A DNA stretch of 64,000 nucleotides from Amycolatopsis sp. GM8 (GCF_021653975.1 NZ_JAJKFK010000008.1:124001-188000), one strand, 5' to 3'. Positions 32,523-41,301 are shown, counted from the stretch's first letter. Notes: generated from the letters alone by a model not told the origin. Made by a program: numbers and translations.

Positions 32523-34118
32523 GTGCGCGAAATGGATTTCCGGAGCCAGGTACGAGATCGAGGCGATCTCGCGCGCGACCCCGGGCGTCCTGCCCCCGTG
32601 CAGAGCGGACTGTCGCGTCGCAACACCCACAAGGTCTCACATCTGCTCGCCGATGATCTTCGGCGCCAGATCCTGCGTGGTGAACTCGAGGTCGGCGAAC
32701 AGCTCCCGCCCGAGGCGGACCTCACCAGCCAGTACCACGTGTCGCGGGACACCCTGCGCGAAGCGCTGCGGATCCTGGAATCCCAGTCCCTGCTGGAGGT
32801 CCGGCGCGGCCGCGGGGGCGGCGCGGTCGTTCGCCGGCCCGGGCTGGACGCGGTCGCGCGGTACGTCGGGCTGCTCCTGCAGCTTCGCAACGTCACGCTG
32901 AACCACATCGGGGAAGCCCGCTCGGTCGTCGAACCACCGGTCGCCGAACTGGTCCCGCTCCACTACGCGGCCGACGACCTGAACCGCCTCGTCGGCCTGC
33001 ACGAGGCCGCGCAGCGTGCCGAAGGCGATGCCCTGTCGTTCGTGACCGCGGTGGCGGCGTTCGATCAGGCGATGATCGAAATGTCCGGCAACCGCACGCT
33101 CGGTGTCATCGCGGGCGTCTTCCAGGACCTCTATGCGGGCCAGGTGTACGCGGCGATCGGCCGGGTGGATTCCGGCGAACGTGAACGCATCGCGCGGCGC
33201 GTCGTCGCCGGCCACGAAGCATTCCTGGACGCGCTGCGGAGAAAGGACGCGCCGCTCGCCGGGCGGGCCTGGCGCGACTATCTGCTCACCACGAGCCGCA
33301 TGCTCGTGAGCCGCACCACCAGCCGGCAGCCGATCGACATGACGCCGTTGTGGCGGGCCCGGGCCGCGGACACCACGACCGGGACGCATCCCCGGCGCTC
33401 CATCGTGGTGTCCACGGAGATCAGGTCGCGGATCGCCGAAGGAAAGCTGCGCGACGGCGACCGGCTTCCGCCGCTCGCGGACCTCGCGGCCGAATTCCAG
33501 ATCTCCCGCCCCACTTTGCGGGAGGCATTGCGCATCCTGGAGATGGAGTTTCTCGTCGACCTGCGAGCGGGCGATCGCAGCGGCGCCCGGATCCGGGAGC
33601 CCTCGACGCAGATCGCCGCGCAGCTCGTCGGTATCGTCCTCGAGTCCCGCCAGACCACACTGAAGGACTTTCACCGTGGAATGCGCCTGGTGCAACCGGG
33701 GATCGTGCGACTGGTCGCCGTCCGCGCCGGGAAACGAACGCTTGCGCAGCTTCACGATCTCGCACAAGAGCTTGCCGCGAGCGTCGATGACACTCCCCGC
33801 TTCGTGGACACGTTTCGTGGCATCGAGCTCACGCTTTTCTCGGCCAGCAAGAACCCGGCCCTCACGATCATCGCGGAAATCATGCACTGGGTCGGCGTCG
33901 CCGTCGGCCCCGGCGTCGCGGCGGACGCCACCGCCCTGCCGTGGGTGTCCAAGACGAACCGCAAGGCCCAGGCACGCATCGCGGAGCTGATCCGCGCAAT
34001 GCGCGAGCGCGACGCCGACGCGGCGTCCGACGTGTGGAATCGCTACCGCGACGTCAGCCAGCCGTTCCTCGAAGAGTCAGAGCTGGGTGCGCGCCTCATC
34101 ATCGATCTGCTGGGTTAA
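32523..34118 (+). CDS. Tandem-duplicated GntR/FadR-type regulator (HTH-FCD-HTH-FCD)
   Basis: 531 residues, about twice the usual ~240. GTG 32523 or ATG 32532 could start it; neither has a strong ribosome site. The first winged HTH is at ~40-100 (LADDLRRQILRGELEVGEQLPP, in parts, then HVSRDTLREALRILESQSLLEV). The first FCD domain spans ~110-260. The second HTH is at ~292-360 (EIRSRIAEGKLRDGDRLPP, then QISRPTLREALRILEMEFLV). The second FCD domain runs to the end. In both FCD domains the His of the D-x3-H metal motif appears lost, suggesting a non-chelated ligand such as an acyl-CoA. It closes the CoA transferase operon and is the best candidate for the GACCTRGTCAACTA operators, which occur in inverted pairs. 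Confidence 0.85.
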   Translation: MREMDFRSQVRDRGDLARDPGRPAPVQSGLSRRNTHKVSHLLADDLRRQILRGELEVGEQLPPEADLTSQYHVSRDTLREALRILESQSLLEVRRGRGGGAVVRRPGLDAVARYVGLLLQLRNVTLNHIGEARSVVEPPVAELVPLHYAADDLNRLVGLHEAAQRAEGDALSFVTAVAAFDQAMIEMSGNRTLGVIAGVFQDLYAGQVYAAIGRVDSGERERIARRVVAGHEAFLDALRRKDAPLAGRAWRDYLLTTSRMLVSRTTSRQPIDMTPLWRARAADTTTGTHPRRSIVVSTEIRSRIAEGKLRDGDRLPPLADLAAEFQISRPTLREALRILEMEFLVDLRAGDRSGARIREPSTQIAAQLVGIVLESRQTTLKDFHRGMRLVQPGIVRLVAVRAGKRTLAQLHDLAQELAASVDDTPRFVDTFRGIELTLFSASKNPALTIIAEIMHWVGVAVGPGVAADATALPWVSKTNRKAQARIAELIRAMRERDADAASDVWNRYRDVSQPFLEESELGARLIIDLLG

Positions 34119-34184
34119 AGAGTTCGAAAAACGGTTCGCGTGGCGACAGGATTGCCACGCGCTGCTCAGTGTGCCCTGACTCCG

Positions 34185-34213
34185 TTGACATGGCCTGCGG
34201 AACTAAGTAACGT
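34185..34213 (+). promoter_or_regulatory. Predicted promoter of the 34.3-39.6 kb operon
   Basis: -35 TTGACA at 34185-34190, a 17-base spacer and -10 TAACGT at 34208-34213, a consensus-like housekeeping promoter. The operator variant begins four bases downstream. Confidence 0.65.
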
Positions 34214-34216
34214 ACC

Positions 34217-34249
34217 TAGTCACCTACTTTTTTCGAGTGCGTAGGTGAC
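34217..34249. promoter_or_regulatory. Operator variant with inverted half-sites, site 4
   Basis: TAGTCACCTA (34217-34226) resembles the TAGTCAACTA core at the other sites. GTCACCTAC (34219-34227) is exactly inverted as GTAGGTGAC (34241-34249). It covers the expected transcription start, so binding would block transcription. Confidence 0.5.
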
Positions 34250-34325
34250 GGCGCCGTCACCAAGTCCGGCTCCGCCGCCCCGGTTCATCATCAGCGATCA
34301 GCTACCGCACGGGGAGATCACCAGC

Positions 34326-35075
34326 GTGATCGAGGAGTTTGCCGGAAGAGTCGCCTTGGTCACCGGCGCCGGGCGCAACATCGGACGTGCGATCGCACTC
34401 CAGTACGCCGAGCGCGGTGCGCACGTCGTCGTGGCGGTCCGCGGCAACGTCGAAGAAGGCCGCGCGGTGGCACTCGAGGCGACGAAGTTCGGTGTGGACG
34501 CCATCAGTGTCGTGGGCGATGTCGCGGATCCTGAACATTGCCGGAAACTCGCCGCGACCGCGGAAGAACGGTTCGGCCACGTGGATTTCCTCGTGCATGC
34601 CGTCGGGCTGCGCCCGCACGCGAAGCTCCTGGATGTCTCCCACGAAACCTGGCACGCCGTGATCGAGACCAATTGCTCCGCGGCGTTCTATCTCGCGCAG
34701 GCGGTCCTGCCCTCGATGGCCGAGCGGCGGTTCGGCCGGATCATCGGTCTGGGCGGTGTCCGGCCCGGCCGCGCCGCGCTCAAGAAGCACGGCCACATCT
34801 CGGTGTCGAAGGCCGCGCTGGATGCGTTGATCAAGGAGATCGCCGTCGAGTTCGGCGCCGACGGGATCACGGCCAATCTGGTCGTGCCGGGGCCCATGGA
34901 CGTGCAACGAAAGAATGCGCTGTCGGCCTCGCCGGCCGACCGGTTCGCGCAGCTGGCCATTCCTCGTCTCGGTGATCCGGAGGAAGTGGCGAACGCCTGC
35001 ATGTTCCTGTCCTCGGATCAGGCCGGTTTCATCACCGGGCAAACGATCCGGGTGAACGGCGGGCTGGAGATGTGA
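34326..35075 (+). CDS. SDR-family oxidoreductase
   Basis: 249 residues from GTG 34326, which has GGGGAG eleven bases ahead and gives a normal SDR length. The frame also opens at GTG 34245, adding a proline-rich, non-family leader that would overlap the operator. TGAGRNIGRAIALQYAERGAHVVVAV binds the cofactor. Catalytic Ser is replaced or displaced: the segment is RIIGLGGVRPGR rather than xxSSxxG. The Lys remains in HISVSKAAL, where His-x-Ser stands in place of the usual Tyr region. So the classical Ser-Tyr-Lys set looks incomplete and activity is uncertain. First gene of the operon with two amidohydrolases and two dehydrogenases. Confidence 0.75.
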   Translation: MIEEFAGRVALVTGAGRNIGRAIALQYAERGAHVVVAVRGNVEEGRAVALEATKFGVDAISVVGDVADPEHCRKLAATAEERFGHVDFLVHAVGLRPHAKLLDVSHETWHAVIETNCSAAFYLAQAVLPSMAERRFGRIIGLGGVRPGRAALKKHGHISVSKAALDALIKEIAVEFGADGITANLVVPGPMDVQRKNALSASPADRFAQLAIPRLGDPEEVANACMFLSSDQAGFITGQTIRVNGGLEM

Positions 35076-35127
35076 CGGACGAAGCCAGGAATTCCCAGGA
35101 CCCAAACGCATCGAGGAGCACGGAAAC

Positions 35128-36333
35128 ATGAGCATTCCGATCATCGACACCGACACCCACGTGATCGAGGCCGCCGACGTCTGGACGAAACGGCTGCCGG
35201 CGAAATGGCGTGACCAGACCATGCAGGTGCGCTGGAGCGACAAGACCCAGCACGAAATGTGGTGCATCGGCGAGCGACCGTTCAAGCGTGCCTGGGAGAA
35301 CGTCTCGTACAAGGTTTCCGGGGACGGCGAACGGGAACAGGTCGTCGACGAACGATGGGCGCCGCCCACGCTCGCCGAAGCGCACCCGTCGGCGCACCTT
35401 CCCCGGGAGCGGGTCGCGATCATGGACGACTGGGGCATCAAGCTTTCGGTGCTGTACCCCAATTCGGCCGGTTTCGCCCTCGAGCCGTTTCTCGACCACC
35501 CGAATCCCGAAATCTCACTGGCCCACGTGCGGGCGTACAACGATTACCAGATCGAGGAGTGGGTGGGCTCGGCTCCGGGCCGGTTCATCCCGATGATGGC
35601 GCTCCCGTATTGGGACGTGCCCGCCGCGGTCGCCGAGATCGAGCGCCTGGCCGACTCCGGGTTCGGCGGCGTGGTGATGACCGGGGCGCCGCAGCAGCAT
35701 GACCAGCCCCACCTGATCTCCCGCCATTGGGACCCGATGTGGCGGGCGTGTGAAGAGGCGGATCTGTCCGTGAGCTTCCACGTCGCGAACGGCACCCTGT
35801 CCGGGGGCCAGGCGGGCCCGGCCGTCAACGAGCACCATCTGCGTGTGTCGATGCGCCTCGGTACCGCGAGCTACCTCGACAACGCGCGCCAGACGGTCGA
35901 CCTGATCAGCTCGGGCATCCTGGCCCGTTTCCCGAAGCTCCGCTTCGTCATTTCGGAGAGCGGCATCGGCTGGGTGCCGTTCGTGCTGGACGCGCTCGAC
36001 AGCCGGTTCGTGCGGGACAACATTCGCCGGGTGCTGCCGGAGTTCGGCGACCTGCTGCCGAGCGACCTGTTCCGCCGGCAGGTGTTCGTGAACTTCTGGT
36101 TCGAGCACCTGGAGGACTTCCACATCGAGAAGATCGGTATCGGGAACCTGTTGTGGGAGACCGACTTCCCGCACCCGACGGGGCTGTACTACAGCGACAT
36201 CGCCGACGTCATCGACCAGGCATTGGGCGGCCATCCCGACCAGGTCAAGGAACAGGTCCTGTGGAAGAACCCGGCGCGCCTGTACAGCAGGGCACTGGAA
36301 AAGCAGGGCGTGCTCAGTGGCGCCAGTGTTTGA
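35128..36333 (+). CDS. Amidohydrolase-2 family protein
   Basis: 401 residues from ATG 35128 with GAGGAG ahead. The N-terminus IPIIDTDTHVIEAADVW has Asp where canonical members have the first His of HxH. Other landmarks: VSFHVANGTLSGGQ, FVISESGIGWVPFVLDAL, and LLWETDFPHPTGLYYSD with the conserved Asp. It groups with the 18705 protein (shared HVIE start, GWVP, D-x-PH). Members of this actinobacterial subgroup often sit in aromatic or cyclic-acid catabolic clusters; the precise reaction (decarboxylation or ring hydrolysis) cannot be told. Confidence 0.8.
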   Translation: MSIPIIDTDTHVIEAADVWTKRLPAKWRDQTMQVRWSDKTQHEMWCIGERPFKRAWENVSYKVSGDGEREQVVDERWAPPTLAEAHPSAHLPRERVAIMDDWGIKLSVLYPNSAGFALEPFLDHPNPEISLAHVRAYNDYQIEEWVGSAPGRFIPMMALPYWDVPAAVAEIERLADSGFGGVVMTGAPQQHDQPHLISRHWDPMWRACEEADLSVSFHVANGTLSGGQAGPAVNEHHLRVSMRLGTASYLDNARQTVDLISSGILARFPKLRFVISESGIGWVPFVLDALDSRFVRDNIRRVLPEFGDLLPSDLFRRQVFVNFWFEHLEDFHIEKIGIGNLLWETDFPHPTGLYYSDIADVIDQALGGHPDQVKEQVLWKNPARLYSRALEKQGVLSGASV

Positions 36334-36335
36334 CC

Positions 36336-37193
36336 ATGAGTGACACCAGCCGGGAGGTGCCGCGCCGCGTCGCGGTCGTGGGTGTGGGCGACATGGGCGG
36401 GGCGATCGCCGGCACGATGCTCCGCGCCGGCCAGGACGTGATCGTCTACGACACCCGGCCAGAGGTGGTGGCGGAGTTCCGAAGGCGCGGCGTCCACAGC
36501 GCGCCTTCGGCCAAGGCCGCCGCCGAGGCGGCGGACGCGGTGCTCCTGGTGGTTTCGACCGACGCGCAACTGCTTTCGGTCGCGCGCGAACTGGCCGGCG
36601 CCCATCCGGCGCCCTCGATCGTCGCCGTCCAGAGCACCGTCCTCCCAGCGACCGTGCAAGAGGTCCAGTCCATTCTTGCGGAGTCGGGAATCGCCACGCT
36701 GGACGCACCGGTCACCGGGGGGAGCGCGGCGGCTCAGAACGCCGTCCTCACGACATTCGTCGGCGGCAGGCCGGAAGATCTCGAATACATCCGGCCGGTC
36801 TTCGAAAGCTACTGCCGGAGCATCCGGCACGTCGGGGACATCGGTGCCGGTCAGCTGACCAAGATCACGAACAACGCCATGTCGATCGTGAACAGCTTGG
36901 TCGCCCTCGAAGCACTCGCTTTGGCGGAGGCGGCCGGTTTGAAAGAGGAAGACGTCCGCGCCGCGATCGTCGAAGGCGGAACGGGTGGGAGTCGTGCGCT
37001 GGCCGGTACCGACGCCGAAGGGTTCGGAACGCCGTGGGAGCGGCGCCGGGACGGCCTCGGCAAGATCGTGTACGGAAATGGCTCCGCCGGGACCGGGTCC
37101 AAGGATCTGGGCCACGCCGTGACCCTCGCGGAAGCCGGCAACACCCCGGCGCCGCTGCTGAGGGCAGCACTGGACCTCATGCGCCGCAAGTGA
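36336..37193 (+). CDS. 3-hydroxyisobutyrate-dehydrogenase-family oxidoreductase
   Basis: 285 residues from ATG 36336, two bases after the previous stop, without its own strong ribosome site, so probably coupled. VAVVGVGDMGGAIAGTMLRAG is the NAD-binding loop. TLDAPVTGGSAAAQN is the substrate-binding DAPVSGG motif, and QLTKITNNAM carries the catalytic Lys and Asn. The family oxidises beta-hydroxyacids (3-hydroxyisobutyrate, tartronate semialdehyde and similar). Within this operon it would act on a short hydroxyacid released by hydrolysis or retro-aldol cleavage. Confidence 0.85.
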   Translation: MSDTSREVPRRVAVVGVGDMGGAIAGTMLRAGQDVIVYDTRPEVVAEFRRRGVHSAPSAKAAAEAADAVLLVVSTDAQLLSVARELAGAHPAPSIVAVQSTVLPATVQEVQSILAESGIATLDAPVTGGSAAAQNAVLTTFVGGRPEDLEYIRPVFESYCRSIRHVGDIGAGQLTKITNNAMSIVNSLVALEALALAEAAGLKEEDVRAAIVEGGTGGSRALAGTDAEGFGTPWERRRDGLGKIVYGNGSAGTGSKDLGHAVTLAEAGNTPAPLLRAALDLMRRK

Positions 37194-37217
37194 ATCTCTC
37201 CCAGGAAAGGGGAAGAA

Positions 37218-38498
37218 ATGAAGAGCATCACTTATGTCTCATCGGATGGGCACGCGGTCGCGCGCATGCCGAAATGGCGTGAGTACCTTCCCGCTCGCCT
37301 TCATCAGGACTTCGACGATTTCCTGACGGTCTACAAGCAATACGGCTCGAAGAATTTCGACCGTCCCGCGCTCGAGGCACGGCTGGACCCGGAGGAAGTC
37401 GACTCCTTCACGGACCAGCTGGTGAAAACGGGCCGGGTGGACGGGGTCTTCGAAATGGACCGCCGGCTGGTCGAGCTCGACCGCGAGGGTATCGCCGGTG
37501 AGGTGCTGTTCCCGGACTTCGGGCTGGCGTTCCAATTGCTGTCCCCGGCGCACAGTTCGATGTCGGCCATCAACGTCACGCCGACGGAGGATCAGGAGCG
37601 GGAGGCGCGCCGGGCGTACAACCGCTGGCTCGTCGACTACTGCTCGGAGGCGCCACATCGCTTCGCCGGGCTCGCGCTCGTGGACTTCGACGACGTCGAA
37701 ACAGCACTGGCGGAAATCCGGGCGGCGAAGGAATCGGGCCTGCGCGGTGTGTTGCTGCCGTTCATGGACGACGACTACCCCGTCTATCACGAGCGCAACA
37801 CCCCGATCTGGAAGCTCCTCGAAGAACTGGGAATGCCGCTGGAGGTGCACACCGGCACCAGCGGCATCACGAAGCGCCGTCCCCGGCTGGCGCCCGGAAC
37901 CGACCCGCGGTTCGGCGCCGCGTTGTCCAATCAGCAGTGGTTCTTCATCGCCCGGCAGGTGCTCGACCAGTTCATCATGAGCGGCACGCTGGAAAAGCAC
38001 CCCAATCTCCAGCTCGTATTCACCGAGATGGGCTCGTATTGGGCCGCGGCCACCATCGAGCGGCTGGACTACTCGCTCAGCGGGGCCTTCCTCCGCCGCG
38101 ACATCCGCCAGGTCGTCCCGCGGCTGGCGTCGGAATACTTCGCGCGGCAGGTCTCCCTCGGCTCGTCGCTGTTCTCGACCGCCGAGGCCCAGGCCCGGCA
38201 CCAGATCGGCGTCGACCGCATGATGCTGGGGGCCGACTACCCGCACCACGAAGGTTCGATCAACGCGCCCGGCACGCGGGCATACCTGCGGGCGACGCTC
38301 GGTGCCGCGGGCGTGACCGAGGACGAGGCACGGAAGATGATGGGCGACAACATCATCAAGCTGTTCGGCATGGATCGCGCGGCCCTCGAAGCGGAGGGGG
38401 AGCGGATCGGCCTGATGCCGTCCGACATTCTGACCCCGCCCACCGAGAACCTGTACCCGCGTGGTGACGTGCACCGTCCGCTGGTCGGTGTGGGATGA
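37218..38498 (+). CDS. Amidohydrolase-2 family protein
   Basis: 426 residues from ATG 37218 behind GGAAAGGGGAAG. It starts ITYVSSDGHAVARMPKW, the same SSDxH variant as the 20116 protein. It continues with VELDREGIAGEVLFPDFG, MPLEVHTGTSG, LVFTEMGSYWAAATIERLD and MLGADYPHHEGSINAPG. The two SSDxH proteins are therefore close relatives in separate operons with the same operator type. The stop overlaps the next gene's ATG (ATGA). Confidence 0.8.
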   Translation: MKSITYVSSDGHAVARMPKWREYLPARLHQDFDDFLTVYKQYGSKNFDRPALEARLDPEEVDSFTDQLVKTGRVDGVFEMDRRLVELDREGIAGEVLFPDFGLAFQLLSPAHSSMSAINVTPTEDQEREARRAYNRWLVDYCSEAPHRFAGLALVDFDDVETALAEIRAAKESGLRGVLLPFMDDDYPVYHERNTPIWKLLEELGMPLEVHTGTSGITKRRPRLAPGTDPRFGAALSNQQWFFIARQVLDQFIMSGTLEKHPNLQLVFTEMGSYWAAATIERLDYSLSGAFLRRDIRQVVPRLASEYFARQVSLGSSLFSTAEAQARHQIGVDRMMLGADYPHHEGSINAPGTRAYLRATLGAAGVTEDEARKMMGDNIIKLFGMDRAALEAEGERIGLMPSDILTPPTENLYPRGDVHRPLVGVG

Positions 38499-39610
38499 CG
38501 GCGCTTCCCACTACCGCACGCGCCGCGGTCCTCGTCGAGGCCGGCAAGCCCCTGGACATCATCGATGTGCCGATTCCCCAGGTGGAACCAGGGGCAGTGC
38601 TGGTCGAGACGCTGGCCTCCACCATCTGCGCGACGGACGTCCACAGGTGGGAGGGCGGCTTCGGCGGGGCGGTGGCCGGGCCGATCATCCTTGGCCACGA
38701 GATGACCGGCCGGGTCGTCCGGCTGGGGGAGGGAGTCTCGCGGGACAGCGTCGGCGAGGACCTCGCGGTGGGCGATCGCATCATCTGGGCGCACGGCTTC
38801 TGCGGGCAGTGCGATCAATGTGTGATCGAGGGACAGCCGATGCTGTGCGGGCGTCCCACCCTTTACATGGCGACGCCGTGCAGTGCCTTTCCTTATCTCA
38901 CCGGAGGTTTTGCCGAATACTGCTACGTGTTCCCGAACGCGGGCCGGGTCAAGGTGCCGGACGAGGTCGGTGACGCGGCGGCCGCGGCGGCCGCCTGCGC
39001 GTTGCGCACCATCGTGCACGCGTTCGACCGGCTCGGCGGGATCGACTTCCGGCAGACGGTCGTGATTCAGGGGGCCGGGCCGCTCGGGCTGTTCGCGACC
39101 GTCCTGGCGTCGTTGTCCGGGGCGTTCCGGGTGATCGTCATCGGTGGCCCGAGCCAGCGTCTCGACCTCGCCCGGGAATGGGGGGCGGACGTCACGATCG
39201 ACATCGGCGCCGTCCCGGATCCCGCCGAACGGCAGGCGCTGGTCCTCGAAGCGACCGGTGGCCGGGGTGGTGACGTCGTCATCGAGGCGGCCGGGGTACC
39301 GGAGGCGTTCAACGAAGGACTGGGCCTGCTGCGGGTGGGCGGGCGCTTCCTGGTCGTGGGACCCACCCACGGGGCCACGGTGCCGTTCCGCCCGATGACG
39401 ATGATCGCCAAACAGCCGACGATCATCGGCGTCCGGAGCGCCGCCATCGCGCACTACGGCCGGGCCCTGTCCTTGATGCGGCGGCACCGCGACCGGTTCG
39501 ACTGGGACGCGCTCATCACGTCGACCCGGCCGCTCGAGGACATCAACGAGGCGATGTCGTCGATGAAGGCGTGGGCCGAGATCAAGCCGGCGATCAGCTA
39601 TCCCCGCTGA
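38495..39610 (+). CDS. Zinc-dependent alcohol dehydrogenase (MDR family)
   Basis: 371 residues from ATG 38495, overlapping the amidohydrolase stop. Catalytic zinc ligands are visible in STICATDVHRW and LGHEMTG. The structural zinc site is HGFCGQCDQCVIEGQPMLCG with four Cys. The nucleotide loop is VVIQGAGPLGLFAT. It is a medium-chain dehydrogenase that oxidises a primary or secondary alcohol with NAD(P). Last gene of this plus-strand operon, facing the RidA gene 20 bases away. Confidence 0.88.
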   Translation: MTALPTTARAAVLVEAGKPLDIIDVPIPQVEPGAVLVETLASTICATDVHRWEGGFGGAVAGPIILGHEMTGRVVRLGEGVSRDSVGEDLAVGDRIIWAHGFCGQCDQCVIEGQPMLCGRPTLYMATPCSAFPYLTGGFAEYCYVFPNAGRVKVPDEVGDAAAAAAACALRTIVHAFDRLGGIDFRQTVVIQGAGPLGLFATVLASLSGAFRVIVIGGPSQRLDLAREWGADVTIDIGAVPDPAERQALVLEATGGRGGDVVIEAAGVPEAFNEGLGLLRVGGRFLVVGPTHGATVPFRPMTMIAKQPTIIGVRSAAIAHYGRALSLMRRHRDRFDWDALITSTRPLEDINEAMSSMKAWAEIKPAISYPR

Positions 39611-39629
39611 CCCGGTCGTTGCCGAAGGT

Positions 39630-39995
39630 TCAGCGGCTGTCGTCGAGCCATGCGACGACGTCGAGTTCGACGCGGAAGGGCGGGACCAGCTGCGCACCGA
39701 TCGTCGTGCGGGCGGGGCGCAGCTCGGGGAACTCCTCGGTCCAGACCACGTTGTAGGCGGAGAAGTCCCCGAGGTCGGCCAGGTAGGCGGTGACCTTGAG
39801 GATCTGGTGCGGCTGCGCGCCGGCCTCGGCCAGCACCCGCCGGACATTGGCGAAGGCCGCGCGGGCCTCGTCGTGGAACGTCCCGGTGACGGGCCGCCAG
39901 CTCTCGTCGACGCCGACCTGGCCGGACAACAGCAGCAGATTTCCCTGCCGCCGGAACGACGGCGCGGGCGGTGGGGTGACTGCGTCCTGGCTCAT
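39630..39995 (-). CDS. RidA-family imine/enamine deaminase
   Basis: 121 residues from ATG 39995 (GGGAG ahead; a TTG one codon earlier is less likely). The RidA signatures are LLLSGQVGVD, VRRVLAEAGAQPHQILKVTAYLAD (in parts), and RPARTTIGAQLVPPFRVELDVVAW. The PAR Arg that binds the substrate carboxylate is present. RidA hydrolyses reactive 2-imino acids to 2-oxo acids. This matches the products of the amino-acid oxidase encoded 31 bases upstream, so the pair forms oxidase plus deaminase. Last gene of the 48018-to-39630 operon. Confidence 0.88.
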   Translation of the reverse strand: MSQDAVTPPPAPSFRRQGNLLLLSGQVGVDESWRPVTGTFHDEARAAFANVRRVLAEAGAQPHQILKVTAYLADLGDFSAYNVVWTEEFPELRPARTTIGAQLVPPFRVELDVVAWLDDSR

Positions 39996-40026
39996 CAAAA
40001 TCTCCCGATTGGTTGGAGGAAGGGGC

Positions 40027-41277
40027 TCATCGAGTCCACCCGCGACGCAGCGGATCGAACGGGGTCAGCTCGGGCGCGGCTGTCCCGCTCATGATCTGGC
40101 CGGCCAGGAGCTTCCCGGTGACGGGTCCCAGCGTGACGCCCCACATGCCGTGGCCACCCGCGACGTGCACGCCCGCAACGTTCGTCGCGCCGATCAACGG
40201 CAGCCCGTCGGGCGTCAGCGGCCGGGGCCCCACCCACGGCTCGCGCACGTCGTCCCAGTCGGCGCCGTCGATCAGCGGGTGGATCGAGCGCAGGATCGCC
40301 TCGAGACGATGGCGGTCGAACGGCGCGTCCCGGTCGGCGATCTCCATCGTGCCCGCGACGCGGACCCGCTCGCCGTACGGGGTGAGCGCGACCCGGGCGC
40401 CGGGCAGATAGACCGGGCCCGTGAGCGGTTCGGCCAGCCGGATACTGCACGAATAACCCCGCCCGGCCTGGACCGGCACCCGGACGCCGAGGCGCCGCGC
40501 CAATTCCGGTAGCCACGCACCCGTCGCCAGGACGACGGCGTCGGCCCGGTGCGGTGGCCGGGTCCAGGTGTCCACCTGAAGGTCACCGGGCCCGAACCCG
40601 ACCGACCGCACAGCGGCGCCCTCGACGATCTCACCGCCCCGTTCGCGCACCGAGCCGGCGAGCGCGTCGAGGAACGGGCCCGGCGCCACGAACCGCTGGC
40701 CCTCCAGATGCAGGATCTGGGTGATCCGGTCGGAGAACGGCGGCTCGTGCCCGGCGGAGGTCCAATGGGACACCTCTTGCCCGGTGGCGCGGGCGGCGGC
40801 GAACTCGTGCTCGAGACCCGCGGTGTCCTGACCGGCGGTGAACCCGATCCGGATGTTCCGCTCGTGGACCTCCGCCGGCACGCCGCCCTTGGCCAGCTCG
40901 TCGAAAGCGCCGAGGCTGTCCACCGCCAACCGGCCCAGCGCGGCCATTCCCCGCCGCCAGCGCGGCGCGGTCGAGTTCCGGGCGAAGCCGGCCAGGAACG
41001 CCAGCGTCGTGGCGGACAGCCGCCCGCTCAGTGCGACCGGCGATCCCCGGGTGAGCAGGCTCTGGACGCCTTCTCGCAACAGCGCCGGCTCCGGGAGCGG
41101 CCCCACCATGGCGGGCGTGAGGTAGCCGGCGTTGCCCCACGACGCGCCGGCCCCCACCGCCGACCGTTCGAGAACGGTGACGTCCGCGCCGTGCTCCTGC
41201 AGGAACCACGCACACGAGAGCCCGACCATTCCGGCGCCCACGACCACAACACGCCGGGGTGAAGACTGTCCAGTCAT
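40027..41277 (-). CDS. DadA-like FAD-dependent D-amino-acid dehydrogenase
   Basis: 416 residues from ATG 41277 with AGGAG ahead. The FAD site is VVVVGAGMVGLSCAWFLQEHGADVTVLER, read in parts. GASWGNAGYLTPAMVGPLPEP is the DadA-type substrate-side motif, and near the end GHGMWGVTLGPVTGKLLA closes the FAD fold. It oxidises D-amino acids (or related secondary amines such as sarcosine or proline) to imino acids. A paralogue lies at the start of the same operon (46747-48018), so two substrates or a two-step scheme are likely. RidA follows immediately. Confidence 0.85.
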   Translation of the reverse strand: MTGQSSPRRVVVVGAGMVGLSCAWFLQEHGADVTVLERSAVGAGASWGNAGYLTPAMVGPLPEPALLREGVQSLLTRGSPVALSGRLSATTLAFLAGFARNSTAPRWRRGMAALGRLAVDSLGAFDELAKGGVPAEVHERNIRIGFTAGQDTAGLEHEFAAARATGQEVSHWTSAGHEPPFSDRITQILHLEGQRFVAPGPFLDALAGSVRERGGEIVEGAAVRSVGFGPGDLQVDTWTRPPHRADAVVLATGAWLPELARRLGVRVPVQAGRGYSCSIRLAEPLTGPVYLPGARVALTPYGERVRVAGTMEIADRDAPFDRHRLEAILRSIHPLIDGADWDDVREPWVGPRPLTPDGLPLIGATNVAGVHVAGGHGMWGVTLGPVTGKLLAGQIMSGTAAPELTPFDPLRRGWTR

Positions 41278-41301
41278 ACATCGACTCCTGAATTGGGTGT
41301 G

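Noticed and set aside
34245..34325. Upstream extension of the SDR gene
   Set aside because: Proline-rich leader overlapping the operator; the ribosome site favours 34326.
39604..39636. Inverted repeat CCGCTGA/TCAGCGG spanning the convergent stops of the dehydrogenase and RidA genes
   Set aside because: Only seven pairs with a 19-base loop; too weak to call a terminator.
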